Source of the DNA: Elymus sibiricus
Lineage: Eukaryota; Streptophyta; Magnoliopsida; Poales; Poaceae
Reading direction: 5' to 3'
DNA length: 64,000 nt
Assembly: GCA_039707655.1 (NCBI GenBank)
Contig: CM077674.1
Location: 237,747,904-237,811,903, forward strand
Shown here: positions 33,926-44,591 of the stretch, piece by piece
How the letters are laid out: the number at the start of each line of letters is the position of its first letter
Position numbering within the stretch: the first letter of the stretch is position 1
Notes under the pieces: model-generated
The model's database searches: none
What the model saw: the letters and a program-made list of their open reading frames with translations, nothing else
What the model was told of the DNA's origin: nothing
Translations under genes and position numbers: made by a program

Positions 33926-34864
33926 ACATATACACATGGAAGCACTGTTTTTCCATGTGATGATGTCTTCATATTTCGTACATTATGATTATTTGCTGGA
34001 TATGTCGATAAATCAGTGGAATTTAGCTAGCATTTGTGCAATTGCATATTGTGGTGAATTTTGATGAATGTTCTTCCTGTGGACACTATTTGTCCAATTG
34101 CATATTGCGGTGAATTTGTTTTTTGCAGGGCGATTCAAATGCATTTTTTTATTTTAACCTTGTCATTAGCGCGCACACGGTTCAATTAACAACTGAGCGT
34201 GTGGGATCCAGAACATAAAGCACAAGTCACTCATAGTGCAACCGCCTGTGATCTACAGGAAAAGCACACAGGTTGTGAACTGAACTGTCGATGATACACA
34301 ACAAATCACAAACGATTTGCAGCAACCCTATGTGTGTGTGGTTGATCCTAAACTGTTTGCGATAGCACATTATCGCACACGTGTGTGTACAGAAAGCTGT
34401 GCCCAATGCAAAATGCAATCCCACTTGTAAATTGTCAAGGAAACGTGTGCGATGATACCATGCAAGGCAGACGCTAGCCGTAGAATACTCGTGTGCGACC
34501 GTCCACATATCACGCACGGGCTTGTATGATGGCCCGTGTGGCTTAGATTGTATTTTGCAAACAGTCAAATGTCTAGAACCGTTTGGTTTCCCTGAGCAAT
34601 TAGAAACATTTGACTCATGAGAGGCGTGTGTGATTGAACCCCAATCCCATACAAGTGCCAGAATATATTGTGTGCGATATGTTCCTGCATCGCATATGAT
34701 AAATTTGGCAGAGCGTCTGCATCATGGGTCACCATCGCCGACTATTTCTGGGTCATGTCGGATGGACCCCCTATCGCACACACTGACCAGGTGACGGTTT
34801 AAAACTCTATCGTGAAAAGGGCATAAAAACCATTTGTATAGGATGTCGTTGCACCAATGTTGGC
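33926..34864 (+). other. 3' non-coding and subterminal region of CACTA A
   Basis: This contains repeated CGCACACG/CGTGTGCGAT-like words, often in opposite orientations (near 34170, 34365-34385, 34445, 34490), as expected of CACTA subterminal repeats that bind the element's own proteins. No CACTA terminus (TTTGTAGTG) is seen before the copia LTR begins near 34865. No gene is visible. Confidence 0.55.
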
Positions 34865-35715
34865 TGCTCAGAACATGATGCCTAACCGTCTGGAAGAATG
34901 ACAGTCTTCGCAGGTAACAGGCGTTGGATCTCACATATCAACTTCTTCAGTGATGCTCAGTCACTTAGGCTTTGGTTGGGTTTTCTCGCTTGGGTTTCTC
35001 TCAAAGTCGTTAAAGGACGGGTAGCTCTCAAATGACAAGTGTCAGTTTCTCTCTTGGAGCAGCCAACCAACAAGTGGTTGTGGGGGGCGGCTATTTATAT
35101 CCAGGGGCTGCCCGACATGAATAGACATAAATGCCCTTCTCGATATGACTGTTGTCAGGATAAGAATCCACATGACAGTTGGCGCGCATCACAACAATAG
35201 TCAAAAAATTGAACTCTCAAATTCGTCAGGGCACTCAATTTCCTCACGATAGGCAGTTCGCACGGGCGAACGCCTAACTCCTCAGTCTGACCAAATTCGT
35301 CAGCGACCAGAAGAACTTCGTCTCTGTCACTCACAAATTCTTCAGCACTGCAAGAGATTTCCAAAGGCTTCACTTGAAGTAATAGGTTGTGTATAGATCT
35401 AGAGCATCACTTTAGAAATGTGATTTATGACTCATCTAGACCCTCTTTAATAGTATGGTTTTTCCTATGATTAAATAAGAGAAAAGAAACTATGAAAACA
35501 AAAGTCTTCACGCTTCCAATTCCTCACTTCAATTTCTTCATAGGCCGCACCAAATCCTTCACTTGAAGAAATCCATTTTAGAGGTCGTCTTTCTTCTGTT
35601 AAACCAGAATCTTCAAGGACTATTCTCCTGTGTACACTCACAAACACATTAGTCCCTTAACCCATTTGTCTTTAATGATCCAAAACCACTAAGGTAGGCT
35701 CTAGATGCACTTACA
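34865..35715 (-). repeat. Copia 3' LTR, truncated
   Basis: On the minus strand it begins TGTAAGTGCATCTAGAG at 35715. A TATA box at 35095-35101 marks the promoter, about 615 bp into the LTR. The last 143 bp seen in the 5' LTR remnant are absent here, so the end was lost at the junction. The exact left border (about 34865) is an estimate from where the LTR-like sequence fades. Confidence 0.7.
35095..35101 (-). promoter_or_regulatory. Copia LTR TATA box
   Basis: The minus strand reads TATAAAT in the context GGATATAAATAGCCGCC. This is a typical strong plant TATA context, followed by a leader without long frames. Confidence 0.65.
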
Positions 35716-35717
35716 AT

Positions 35718-35730
35718 CTCCCCCTTTTTG
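35718..35730 (-). other. Copia polypurine tract
   Basis: The minus strand reads AAAAAGGGGGAGA, directly before the LTR start. Confidence 0.85.
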
Positions 35731-36140
35731 GTGATTGATGACAAATTGGTTAAGTTTTCAATGGGGATACACAATTGAAGTGTAAGAACAGAGTATGATG
35801 AATTTGATTACATGATATAGAGGAACTCTCCCTGAAGATGTGCATATGAAGAATTTGCTCTAGATTGCAAATGTGCATGGCAGGTTGGAATTCGTGGAGA
35901 TCTCCCCCTATATCTTGGAATCCAATCATGCATTGAACATATAGTATGAAGAAATTGAATGCATGATAAAAATTGGTGTCTGACGAATTCAGCATGCATG
36001 CACACATGTATATTGAGGAATTACGGCATGCAGCTAATGTCTCAAAAGAGTCAGACTACCAATAGTTATTTAAGTTACAGCTCATCATAGAACTCGCGAG
36101 AAAAATCCAAGAGTTGCAACTTAATAAAAAATAGCCCAAA

Positions 36141-39100
36141 TTGAGAAATAACGCCCCTGAAGAGAATCAGCCTGAAGTAGGAGGAGGAGCGCCAACGTCG
36201 GTGTTGGTGTTGCGCGAGGGGCATGCTGTAGTGTCTTTAACGTCTTCATTTTTGTTAGTTGCACAAGATGGAGACACTAATCTTGGAACCATCTGTGGAA
36301 CTGAGACCTTCTTGAACTTCTTCTTGGGTGGATTTACCCAATCAAGATGTTGTTCGAATTCCATCTTGACAAGTTCTTCAGTAGTCTTCAGATGTGATAG
36401 TATGGCCCATGTGTGATCGAAAATTTCATGGGCATAATAGTGGTTTTTGCGAACTAAGTTTTGCGTCACAGTCATGTTTGCAATAATAGCAGCCAACTAA
36501 CGCTTAACCCATTCACGATTTCTATCCACTTTCTAATGAAAACTAACGAGAAGCTCTCTGTCAGTCATCACTCGAGGGGCTTCACCCTGAGGAAATTGCT
36601 TTGAAGCATTTGCATTTGTTCCATGGCTAGCAGAGTCATAGCCTTGCCATTCCTATGTACTGAAGAAATTATGCTTTGAAGAATTTCAACTGGCAGAAGA
36701 TAGTTGAGGTGATTCTGTCCATTAGCCATGTAATTGATTGAAGTCCTGGATCTGATGGATCTCATAATCCATGGAGCATAGGGCTTTAACTCAAAAGGTG
36801 ACTGCACAACAGTGGCCCTCATGAAAAAATCGAATATCAATGGGAATCCCATGAATGATGTAGAACAACAGATTCTTCATGACACCCACAACTTCATCAG
36901 TCTCAGAGTTGTGGCCCTTGATAGGACTAAGGGTCTTGGCCATGATGCGGTAGACAGTTTGAGGCACATATAGAAAATCCTTCACTAGGATGGTTGTCCT
37001 TGGAGCATCTCCTTCAGCCAGTGGCTTCATTAACACTTGCATCAAGTGGTGGGGCAGCTCAGGTTCATCATATATCCTCTTCGTGCCTTCCTGAAGAGGA
37101 GAAACAGGAAGTGCCCTGAGCAATTCATCAGCGGGCGCCTTCAGGTGAGTGTCTTCACTCACCAGTCTAGAACCCAAGAGTGAACGTCTTCAACCTTTCC
37201 AGAGATGTGCAGAGTTGCATAAATTGAAGAATCCATTCTTCATTCCAGTCACATACATCAGAGCAAAAGCTCAGCAGGCCGATCTCATGAAGAACTGGGA
37301 GCATTGGGTTGAAGCAGGGGATGGACTCCATATCCACATGAGGAATATGGATGAGGGAAAACCTTGTTCTTGTCAAATAGTAAAGAGGCATAAAATTTCA
37401 TTTGCGTCTTTGTCCAGAATCACTTACGTCTGATGTTCGTCCCACCAGAAACATCTTTTCTTCAAAGAAGGCATCATTGTCAAACCGCGGCCTTCTGATG
37501 CTCTTGCCAGTCTTGGGCATGGCTGGCAATGGGTGAAGATTTGTCTTCTTGGGCCTCACATCAAATATGGGCCGTGGTGAACCAGTGGAGTCATCCTTTG
37601 CAGTCAGTGCATCAAATTTGGCAATTTCCTCAACAGTAGCAAGTGGAACAGTGCTAGTGTCATTTGAAGGCACTGAACCTTCTTGCTGAGGGGAATGAGG
37701 TGCAGCTGTAGTATTCTCTTCTTGCTGCACATTTTCTTCAGTTGATGCAGCTGGTACTTCTTCATGGATGGTTTGAAGAGATCTTGGAGGTCCTTTAGAA
37801 TCAATCTGAATCTCTTCAGTGACCGCTGGTGACGAGGAATTTGAGTGAGCAGCGTGGTGATGGGTGAATTTGGGTGAGTGACTTCCCAGAATTCATCATG
37901 GATGACAGGTGTTGTGGATCCATCAATTTCCACATCCTCATCAGTTTCTTCAGTTGATTCTGCCTGATCTTTAGTAACTTGGATTGGTTGAGGCTTGCGA
38001 GCAGAAACCAAAGGAACTGAGGCATTTTCATCACCTTCAGCTTGGTCTTCAGTCACAGGAGGAGGAGGGGGTGATGATACCCTTGGAGGTGAGGCATTTG
38101 CTTCAACCACAGTTTCCTCATCCATCTCCTCTGTAGCACTAGAATGGTTGTCATCATCATCTGATGGGACATGATATTCCTCACCAAATGGAACTAACTG
38201 AAGATTTTCTTCACTCTGCGTCGGGGCGCTGAGGCCAATGGGATAGCATCGATAGGTTCTGTTGAAGACAATGGAGTCGTCTTCAACTTCTTCACTGTCT
38301 CATCTAAGGGAGGAGCAGTAGCTTTTCTCTTCAAAGCTTCCTTTTCTACAGCTTTTATCTTCTTCGCTTCTGATGAAGAAGGAAGAGTGATTTTCTTCAA
38401 AGATGAAGATTTTGGTGGAGTGCTACAGATGATGAAGGAGTAATGACTTCAGGCACAACTGATGTAGTTGGCCTGACAGTTTCTTCAGGCACAACATTCT
38501 TCGTTGCCCTGGTATTTTCTTTAGATGCACGCTCAGTAACACTAGCCTAAGGAATTTGTGGGGATGCTGAAGAACTTGCGGGAGCAGCTTGCTCATGAGC
38601 TGCAATGCGACGGTTGTGGTCGTCACAGACCTATTGTGTTTGCGCAATGAATCTTTCTTTGATGCCACATCAATGATTTGCCTGGCATTCATATTCTCCA
38701 GTCAGCTTCTGAATTTCAGCCTGTAGAGACACGAGCTGCTGAGGGGTAACAGACAGAATGTTCTTCTTCAACTCTCTTTGCTTCAGTAGATGCTACTTCC
38801 TCACAAGCTTGGCTTGATCAATCTTGTGCTTCTCATTCAGCACAAAAGTAGACAGTACATGACTTGGGTCTGGTGGAAGATCCAAGTCGTCAAGAAGTGT
38901 CTCTGGATTCTTGGACCATATGTCAATGAAGTCTAGAAGCTTCTTGGGATCAATGAGTAGTAGTGCTGAAGAGTTCTTAGCATGAGAAACTTCTTCAGCT
39001 TTCTTCTTGAGGAATTCAACAAGTTCATCCTCATCATCCATCCCATGTTCGTCAGCTTGAGGAATGGTGATTTTGCTCCTTGGGGTGGGCCTTGTGCCGT

Positions 39101-39858
39101 GACCAGCTGTGGCCTTGATCTTTAGCTTGGGTGTATTTGAAGATATTTGCCCACTAGCTGAGGCACTTAAAGCATGAATTGAGGCCATTGGAAAGCCTAT
39201 GGTGCACTGACATGTAGCAAGCCCAACAGGGTTGAGGCTTTTGCTGCTGCCCTTGAGGATGTTGTGGCAGGAGGTGGAACTGATGACTTGGCAGCAACTG
39301 AGGAACTTGGAATTGAGGCCTTTGGAGCTGAGGCCTTTGGCACTGAAGAATTTGGCACTGAGGCCTTAGGAGCAGAAGATTGAGGCTTTGGAGCAGCCTT
39401 CTTAGGCATTGCCTTCTTGGGAGCACTGCCACTGCTGCTTGCTCTAGCTTTATTTGAGGCTTTTGTTGCCTTATTGAACTCTGCAACAACTTTTTCAACT
39501 TGTCTACTCAACTTAGCTTGTTGCCTTGCCCATTCTTTGGGAAATTCCTCACCTTTTCTGATACTTGTGGGGTCATCATTTTGACCTTCAGCAGGAGGAG
39601 CTGTGTTGAATGGAGGCTTAACTACGAATTCCTTCATGTATTTAGGGGTTACATATCTATACTTCCTCCATTCATACGCCCATCGGTGCTTAATCTTTTG
39701 CATGCGCGTCTTGCACTGCCCCTTTGTCTCTTTGCCATAAATTTCCTCATCTGGTGTGTAGTAATCAGCATATATGTCTTTAGGAATTTCAAAGGCAGAA
39801 TGCTCTTCAAGCTTTTTCCACGCTTCTGAGGTTTCTTGCCTTCAGCCATTTTCTTCAA
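36141..39858 (-). pseudogene. Third coding region after copia pol (env-position ORF), broken
   Basis: The likely start is Met at 39858 or 39849 (MAEGKKPQKRG). Frames must be changed to follow the protein: RWAYEWRKYRYVTPKYMKEF and an Ala/Ser/Pro-rich stretch (39197-39703), MDDEDELVEFLKKKAEEV and DPKKLLDFIDIW (38793-39188), a Lys-rich piece (38194-38400), an acidic Pro/Ser/Thr-rich piece (37604-38125), then MKPLAEGDAPRTTILVKDF and YVPQTVYRIMAKTLSP (36791-37177), ending near 36167. I see no signal peptide or fusion peptide and no clear membrane helix, so calling it an envelope protein is not supported; the position alone recalls the env-like ORF of SIRE elements. Function is unknown. Its own promoter is suggested at 40556. 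Confidence 0.6.
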
Positions 39859-40525
39859 CTAAGGTTTTTAAACTCTTGAGGATTCCTATGAAGTTTGAAG
39901 CTTTTACTCAAGCACCGCTGTAAATGAACTAATTTGATGAGAACCAGGTGATTCGTCAGTAGACATGTGTACATGTGAATAGAGTATAGGTGTGAGGGAA
40001 ATGGGGAGCGTCACATGCGCTCTTAGATTTTTTAAGAGTAAAATCCAGGTGAAGAAATTGACAGTTGTTGTCTTGAAGAAATTCATTAAGTGTTCTTGAC
40101 TTAGGTTCCAGAGTTGTACAATTGAAGCAATTGCACAATTGAGGAATCTAACAGTAAAGTATAACTTAGTTCAAATAACCAAGACTGACCAAAGGAGAAG
40201 TGCTGAAGAATTGGAAACTTGAAGTAAAAAACGGCACTTGAAGAAATTTTGGAGTTGTAAAGATCAAACTGGGCAGCAAAAGTAAGTTTTAATTTACCCC
40301 AGAGATAAACTAGATGACGAAATGAAGGGAATTGTCAGTTCAGATCTTTCTCACACTAACTCGATGAAGAAAATCAGTTACGGTGGCGGCGGAGTGAAGA
40401 AATCTGCTGTGGCGCGTGTACGTTGGCAAAGAAGGCAAGACAGTGAAGCTTTTCTTCTCCGGCGGTGATGAATTCCAACGGTAGCGCTAGGGTTTGAGAG
40501 CGAGAGCGACAAAAGTGAGAGAGCA
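39859..40525 (-). other. Leader upstream of the copia third ORF
   Basis: The sequence between the internal TATA box and the ORF looks like a plant 5' leader: CTCAAACCCTAGCGC near the start, TTCATCACCGCCGG, then a T-rich stretch. A short upstream ORF begins MSTDESPGSHQ at about 39966 and stops near 39904. An intron is possible but I could not fix its borders. Confidence 0.45.
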
Positions 40526-40555
40526 AAGTAAAACTGAGATTGACAGGGTCAGGCC

Positions 40556-40562
40556 TTATATA
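40556..40562 (-). promoter_or_regulatory. Internal TATA box before the third ORF
   Basis: The minus strand reads CCTATATAAGG (40554-40564). A start about 30 bp downstream (near 40525) would give a leader of about 670 bp to the Met at 39849. Placed between pol and the third ORF, it may drive a separate transcript. No expression evidence is available. Confidence 0.5.
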
Positions 40563-40565
40563 GGT

Positions 40566-41299
40566 GCGGTGAAACTGAAGGGTCCAAAGAATTTTAACGG
40601 ATAAGCCCATGGCGATTTGCATCTAAGTGACACACGTCATACATGTGCAATGGATGTCCTTATCCATGCATCGGACGCGCGGGAGGAAGTTACTGTAGCA
40701 ATAGCCAAAAACAATTTTAAATTTTTTAAAATGTGTTCGCAAATTCTTCAGCTATGAAGGACACAATGAAGACTCTAAATAGTGTCAATTTAGAACGCAT
40801 GTGAAGAATTTGAGAACAGACTATGTTGAGTTTAGTATAGAGGGGAGCGGGTCTGATCACATTCACATAGATGGAGAAATCAAACTTGAAGAATTTGCAA
40901 TATGTGAATGTTATAGAGGACATGAAGAACTCAAACTCATATATATAGGAAGAATTATCTCAAGCAATGAAGAACAGCCTCAAATGACGAATTTGAAGAA
41001 TTGGACGGAATTGGAAATGACGAAAAACTCAAATGGAAGAACGTATAAGAATTTTGTTGATTATAGAAACTGCGTACAGTTATCGTAGGGTTATGAGAAT
41101 CAAATTCTTCGTTAATTTCTTCACACTTAGTGGGTAAGTCTTCATTGATTGAATAAATATGTTACTTCGTGTGTTGCGCATCAAAGTCATCAAAAATGCA
41201 TAAGCGTTAGGATGTGGGTCCTTTTTAAAGGACATTCAAAGATTCTAGGCTGTTTAGCTCACACCGCAACTTGCAAAACCTTTTCTCATCCAAGGGCTT
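40566..41299 (-). other. Spacer between copia pol end and internal promoter
   Basis: This is AT-rich with many GAAGAA/TTCTTC words and no protein-like frame. Pol-like reading fades near 41260. Confidence 0.5.
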
Positions 41300-42840
41300 A
41301 GTGAAGATATCAACCAACTGATCTTCTGCCGTCACATGATTGATGACGATGTCTTCCTTCATCTCATGATCACGAAGAAAGTGGTGACGAATCTAAATAT
41401 GTTTCATCCTTGAGTGTTGCACTGGGTTGTGGGCGATCTTGATAGCACTTTCATTGTCGCAGTAGAGTGGAATTTTCTTCATGTTGATGCCATAGTCCTT
41501 GAGGGTTTGCTTCATCCATAATAACTGAGAGTAACAGGCACCAGCAGCAATATACTCAGCTTCAGCTATGGAGAGTGATACGTAGTTATGCTTCTTCGAG
41601 GACCAACAGACTAGAGATCGTCCGAGGAAATGATAGGTGCCCGATGTACACTTGCGATCCACAGGGTCACCAGCATCGTCAGAGTCAGGAAATCTAGCTA
41701 GATCAAAAGATGAGCCCTTGGGATACCATAATCCTAGCGTTGGTGTGTGAGCTAAATATCGAAGAATTCGTTTCACAGTCTAATGGTGTGATTCCTTCGG
41801 TGTCGCTTAAAATCAGGCACACATGCAAACGCTAAGTATAATATCCGTCCTAGATGCACATAGGTAAAGCAGAGAACCAATGATGGAACGGTTTGCCTTC
41901 TGATCAAAATCTTTACCATTTCCGACAGTGTTGAGTTGGCTATTTGTCAGCATTGGAATTTTGAGGCCTTTCTAGTCTTGGATGCCAAATTTCTTCATGC
42001 AATCTTTGATGTATTTCTCCTGAGTAATGAAGATGCCATTGGGTTGTTGACTAATTTTAAGACCGAGGAAGAATTTCAACTCCTCCATCATTGACATATG
42101 ATATTCTTCATGCATCATGTATGCAAATTCAGCACTGTATCACGTGTTAGTGTAACCAAAGATAATATCATCAACATATATTTGGCATATGAACAGTTCA
42201 CCATCACAAGATTTTGTGAAAAGAGTAGGGTCGAGTGAACTGGGTTTGAAACCCTTGGTCTTCAGAAGTTCCTTCAGTGTATCATACCAAGCCCTTGGGC
42301 CCTGCTTGAGGCCATAGAGAGCCTTATTGAGTCTGAAGACTTTGTTAGGATGCTTTGGGTCTTCAAAACCTGGGGGTTGAGCAACATATACTTCTTCCTC
42401 AAGCTTACCACTGAGGAATGCACTTTTCACATCCATTTGATATAAGAGAATATCATGATGGTTAGCATATTCAAGAAATATACAAATAGCTTCAAGTCTA
42501 GCAACAGGTGCAAAAGTTTCATCGAAGTCAATCCCTTCAACCTGTGTGTAGCCCTATGCCACAAGACGGGCCTTATTCCTCACCACTTGTCCATTTTCAT
42601 CTTGTTTGTTGAGATAGATCCACTTGGTGGCGATGACATTGTGCTTGCATGGATCTGGATGTTTGACGAGCTCCCACACATTGTTGAGCTTGAACTGATG
42701 CAATTCCTCTTGCATAGCTTGAATCCATTCCGGCTCGAGAAAGGCTTCATCAACTTTTGTGGGCTCTGAGATAGAGATAAAGGCATAGTGCCCACAAAAG
42801 TTAGACAAATGTGAAGTTCATGCGCGTGTGAGGGGACCTG
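41300..42840 (-). pseudogene. pol: Copia reverse transcriptase and RNase H
   Basis: Reverse transcriptase motifs in order on the minus strand: WIQAMQEELHQF and NVIATKWIYLNKQDENG (about 42560-42760), [18 protein letters not shown] near 42436, [17 protein letters not shown], and the catalytic IYVDDIIFG with YVDD at 42167-42178. RNase H follows (41393-41776) with CTSGTYHFLGRSLVCWSSKK, SIAEAEYIAAGAC and CDNESAIKIA, and KQTLKDYG between the last two. Frame breaks and stops near 42140, 41970 and 41780 separate the pieces. The enzyme copies the element RNA into cDNA. The catalytic residues remain readable but the polyprotein cannot be continuous. Confidence 0.88.
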
Positions 42841-42859
42841 GTGCATTGATGTTGTCGAG

Positions 42860-43860
42860 GATTTTGTCGATCTGCACTTCATTTTCCAATCAAGGATATA
42901 TAGGTTGAGGGCCTTGAGGTTGTTATTGCTGTGCATATTCCTCAGCATCAGGTTCTTCAGGATTTTGTTAGGATGGGGCACGATCACTTCATTAACAACT
43001 ATTTCTTCACTAGGCACAATTTCACCGGTGCCCATCAGCTTGTTAGATTCCTCAAGAGGCATTTCATCTAGCACAGGAGGCAGGTGCTCTCTTTGCAAGC
43101 CGTTAGTTTCATCGAACGGCACATCTACATTTTCAACCACCTTGTGATGATGGATGTTGGAGACTCTGTAGGTGTGCGAGTCCTTTTCGTAACCAAGCAT
43201 AAAACCTTCATGTGCTTTTGGTGCAAATTTGGAACTATGATGAGGATCTCTAATCCAACATTTAGCACCGAAGACTTTTAAATAAGTCACATTGGGTTTC
43301 TTATCGGTGAGAATCTCATATGAGGTCTTCTTGAGGAATTTGTGAAGATATACCGGTTGATGATGTGACATGCAGTGTTAATTGCTTCAGGCCAGAATCA
43401 ACAAGGGGTCTTGTATTCATCAAGCATAGTGCGAGTCATCTCGATGAAGGTTTTGTTCTTGTGCTCCACGACTCCATTCTGCTAAGGCGTGTAGGGAGCA
43501 GAGAGCTCATGAGGGACACCAAGTTCGTTAAGATAGTCATCGAGACCAGTATTCTTGAACTCAGTGCCGTTATCGCTCCAGATGTGCTTGATCTTGAACC
43601 CATATTTTGTGGAGGCCCTGTTAGAGAACCATCTGAAGACATCCTGCACTTCAGTTTTGTAAGCAATAATATGCGCCCAAGTGTAACTAGAGTAGTCGTC
43701 AACAATGAAGAAACCATATAAAGATGCTGCATTGGCTAGTGTGGCATAATGAGTGGGACCAAATAGATCCATATGAAGAAATTCGAAGGGACAAGTAGTG
43801 GTCATGATTGTCTTCGAGGGTGCTTGGCTCGTGTCATCTTTCTAGACTCACAAGCACCAC
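42860..43860 (-). pseudogene. pol: Copia integrase
   Basis: The core starts near 43805. The first Asp is in LHMDLFGPTH, and YGFFIVDDYSSYTW follows. The second Asp is in WSDNGTEFKN, and the core ends at HELSAPYTP, where a stop replaces the following Gln-rich NGVVE-type segment, interrupting the region of the catalytic Glu. The C-terminal part (about 42860-43371) has VTYLKVFGAKCWI and GFMLGYEKDSHTYRV, typical of copia integrases. It lies between protease and reverse transcriptase, the diagnostic copia order. Confidence 0.85.
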
Positions 43861-44192
43861 AAAGATGATCCTTGAAAAATTTGACGCCTTCGACGCCAAT
43901 GATATTATTATTCTTGACAAGGGTGCTCAATTCCTCATGCCAGCATGTCCAAGTCGTTGATGCCATAGCCAGCATTTTGAAGCTTTGCCATGGGACATGT
44001 GGCAGGGTGAGGACCTTTGGAGAAAACTACAATGTAAAGGTCACCTCTCCTAAAGCCTTCAAAGACTTCGGATTTGTTAGATTCCAAAAGCACAATACAT
44101 CTATATTTTCAAAAGATGACAATCATATCAAGATCACAAAGCATTGAGACAGACATGAGGTTGTATCCAAGAGATTTGACAAGCATCACTTT

Positions 44193-44396
44193 TTACATGT
44201 GTTGATCCTTAGAGATGGCAACCCTACCTAGACCCAATACCTTGCTTTTCCCTTTGTCAGCATATGTGATATACTTCAAATGTGACGAAGTGAGAGGAGC
44301 ATCAGCGAGTAGATTCCTATCACCAGTCATGTGATTGGTGCAGCCACTATCCATCACCCATTCATTAGCATTGGGTGAATCATCCTGTAGAAGCAT
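44193..44396 (-). pseudogene. pol: Copia aspartic protease fragment
   Basis: The motif WVMDSGCTNHMTG contains the DSG active-site triad typical of copia proteases, followed by LKYITYADKGKSKVLGLG. The open fragment is short and flanked by stops. The protease would cleave the polyprotein within the virus-like particle. Confidence 0.8.
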
Positions 44397-44591
44397 TAGT
44401 CTGACTTACACATTCGTATACTTTAGTTGAAGAATATGACAGTTGAATTCGTCAGTGCGAAATTTATCAAGTAACAACACTGTTGTATATGGGATGTGTG
44501 AAATGAGGAATTCAGTTTATCATGATTAGCTTGCATCCCAACAAGCACGTTTGTCAGGTCTTTAGCAATTTCATCAGTCTTTTATTTCGAC

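Larger units (their letters stand above)
5168..34864 (+). mobile_element. Large decayed CACTA (En/Spm) element A, with nested retroelements
   Basis: This is defined by its gene content: tnpD-type transposase with Transpos_assoc, Transposase_21, DUF4218 and DUF4216 regions, then a second gene with En/Spm-type domains and a Ulp1-like protease. Non-coding parts share GCACACGGTT-like words near 6690, 10925, 20905 and 34170. Neither CACTA terminus is visible: the left end lies beyond the chromovirus insertion, and the right end is lost at the junction with the copia element near 34840-34865. Nested insertions are 12837-19932 (Athila-like) and about 23893-32840 (LARD-like). Removing them leaves about 13.6 kb of CACTA sequence. 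The right border is approximate. Confidence 0.75.

Noticed and set aside
36141..39858. Naming the copia third ORF an envelope gene
   Set aside because: No signal peptide, fusion peptide or membrane anchor is visible. Only its position resembles env-like ORFs.
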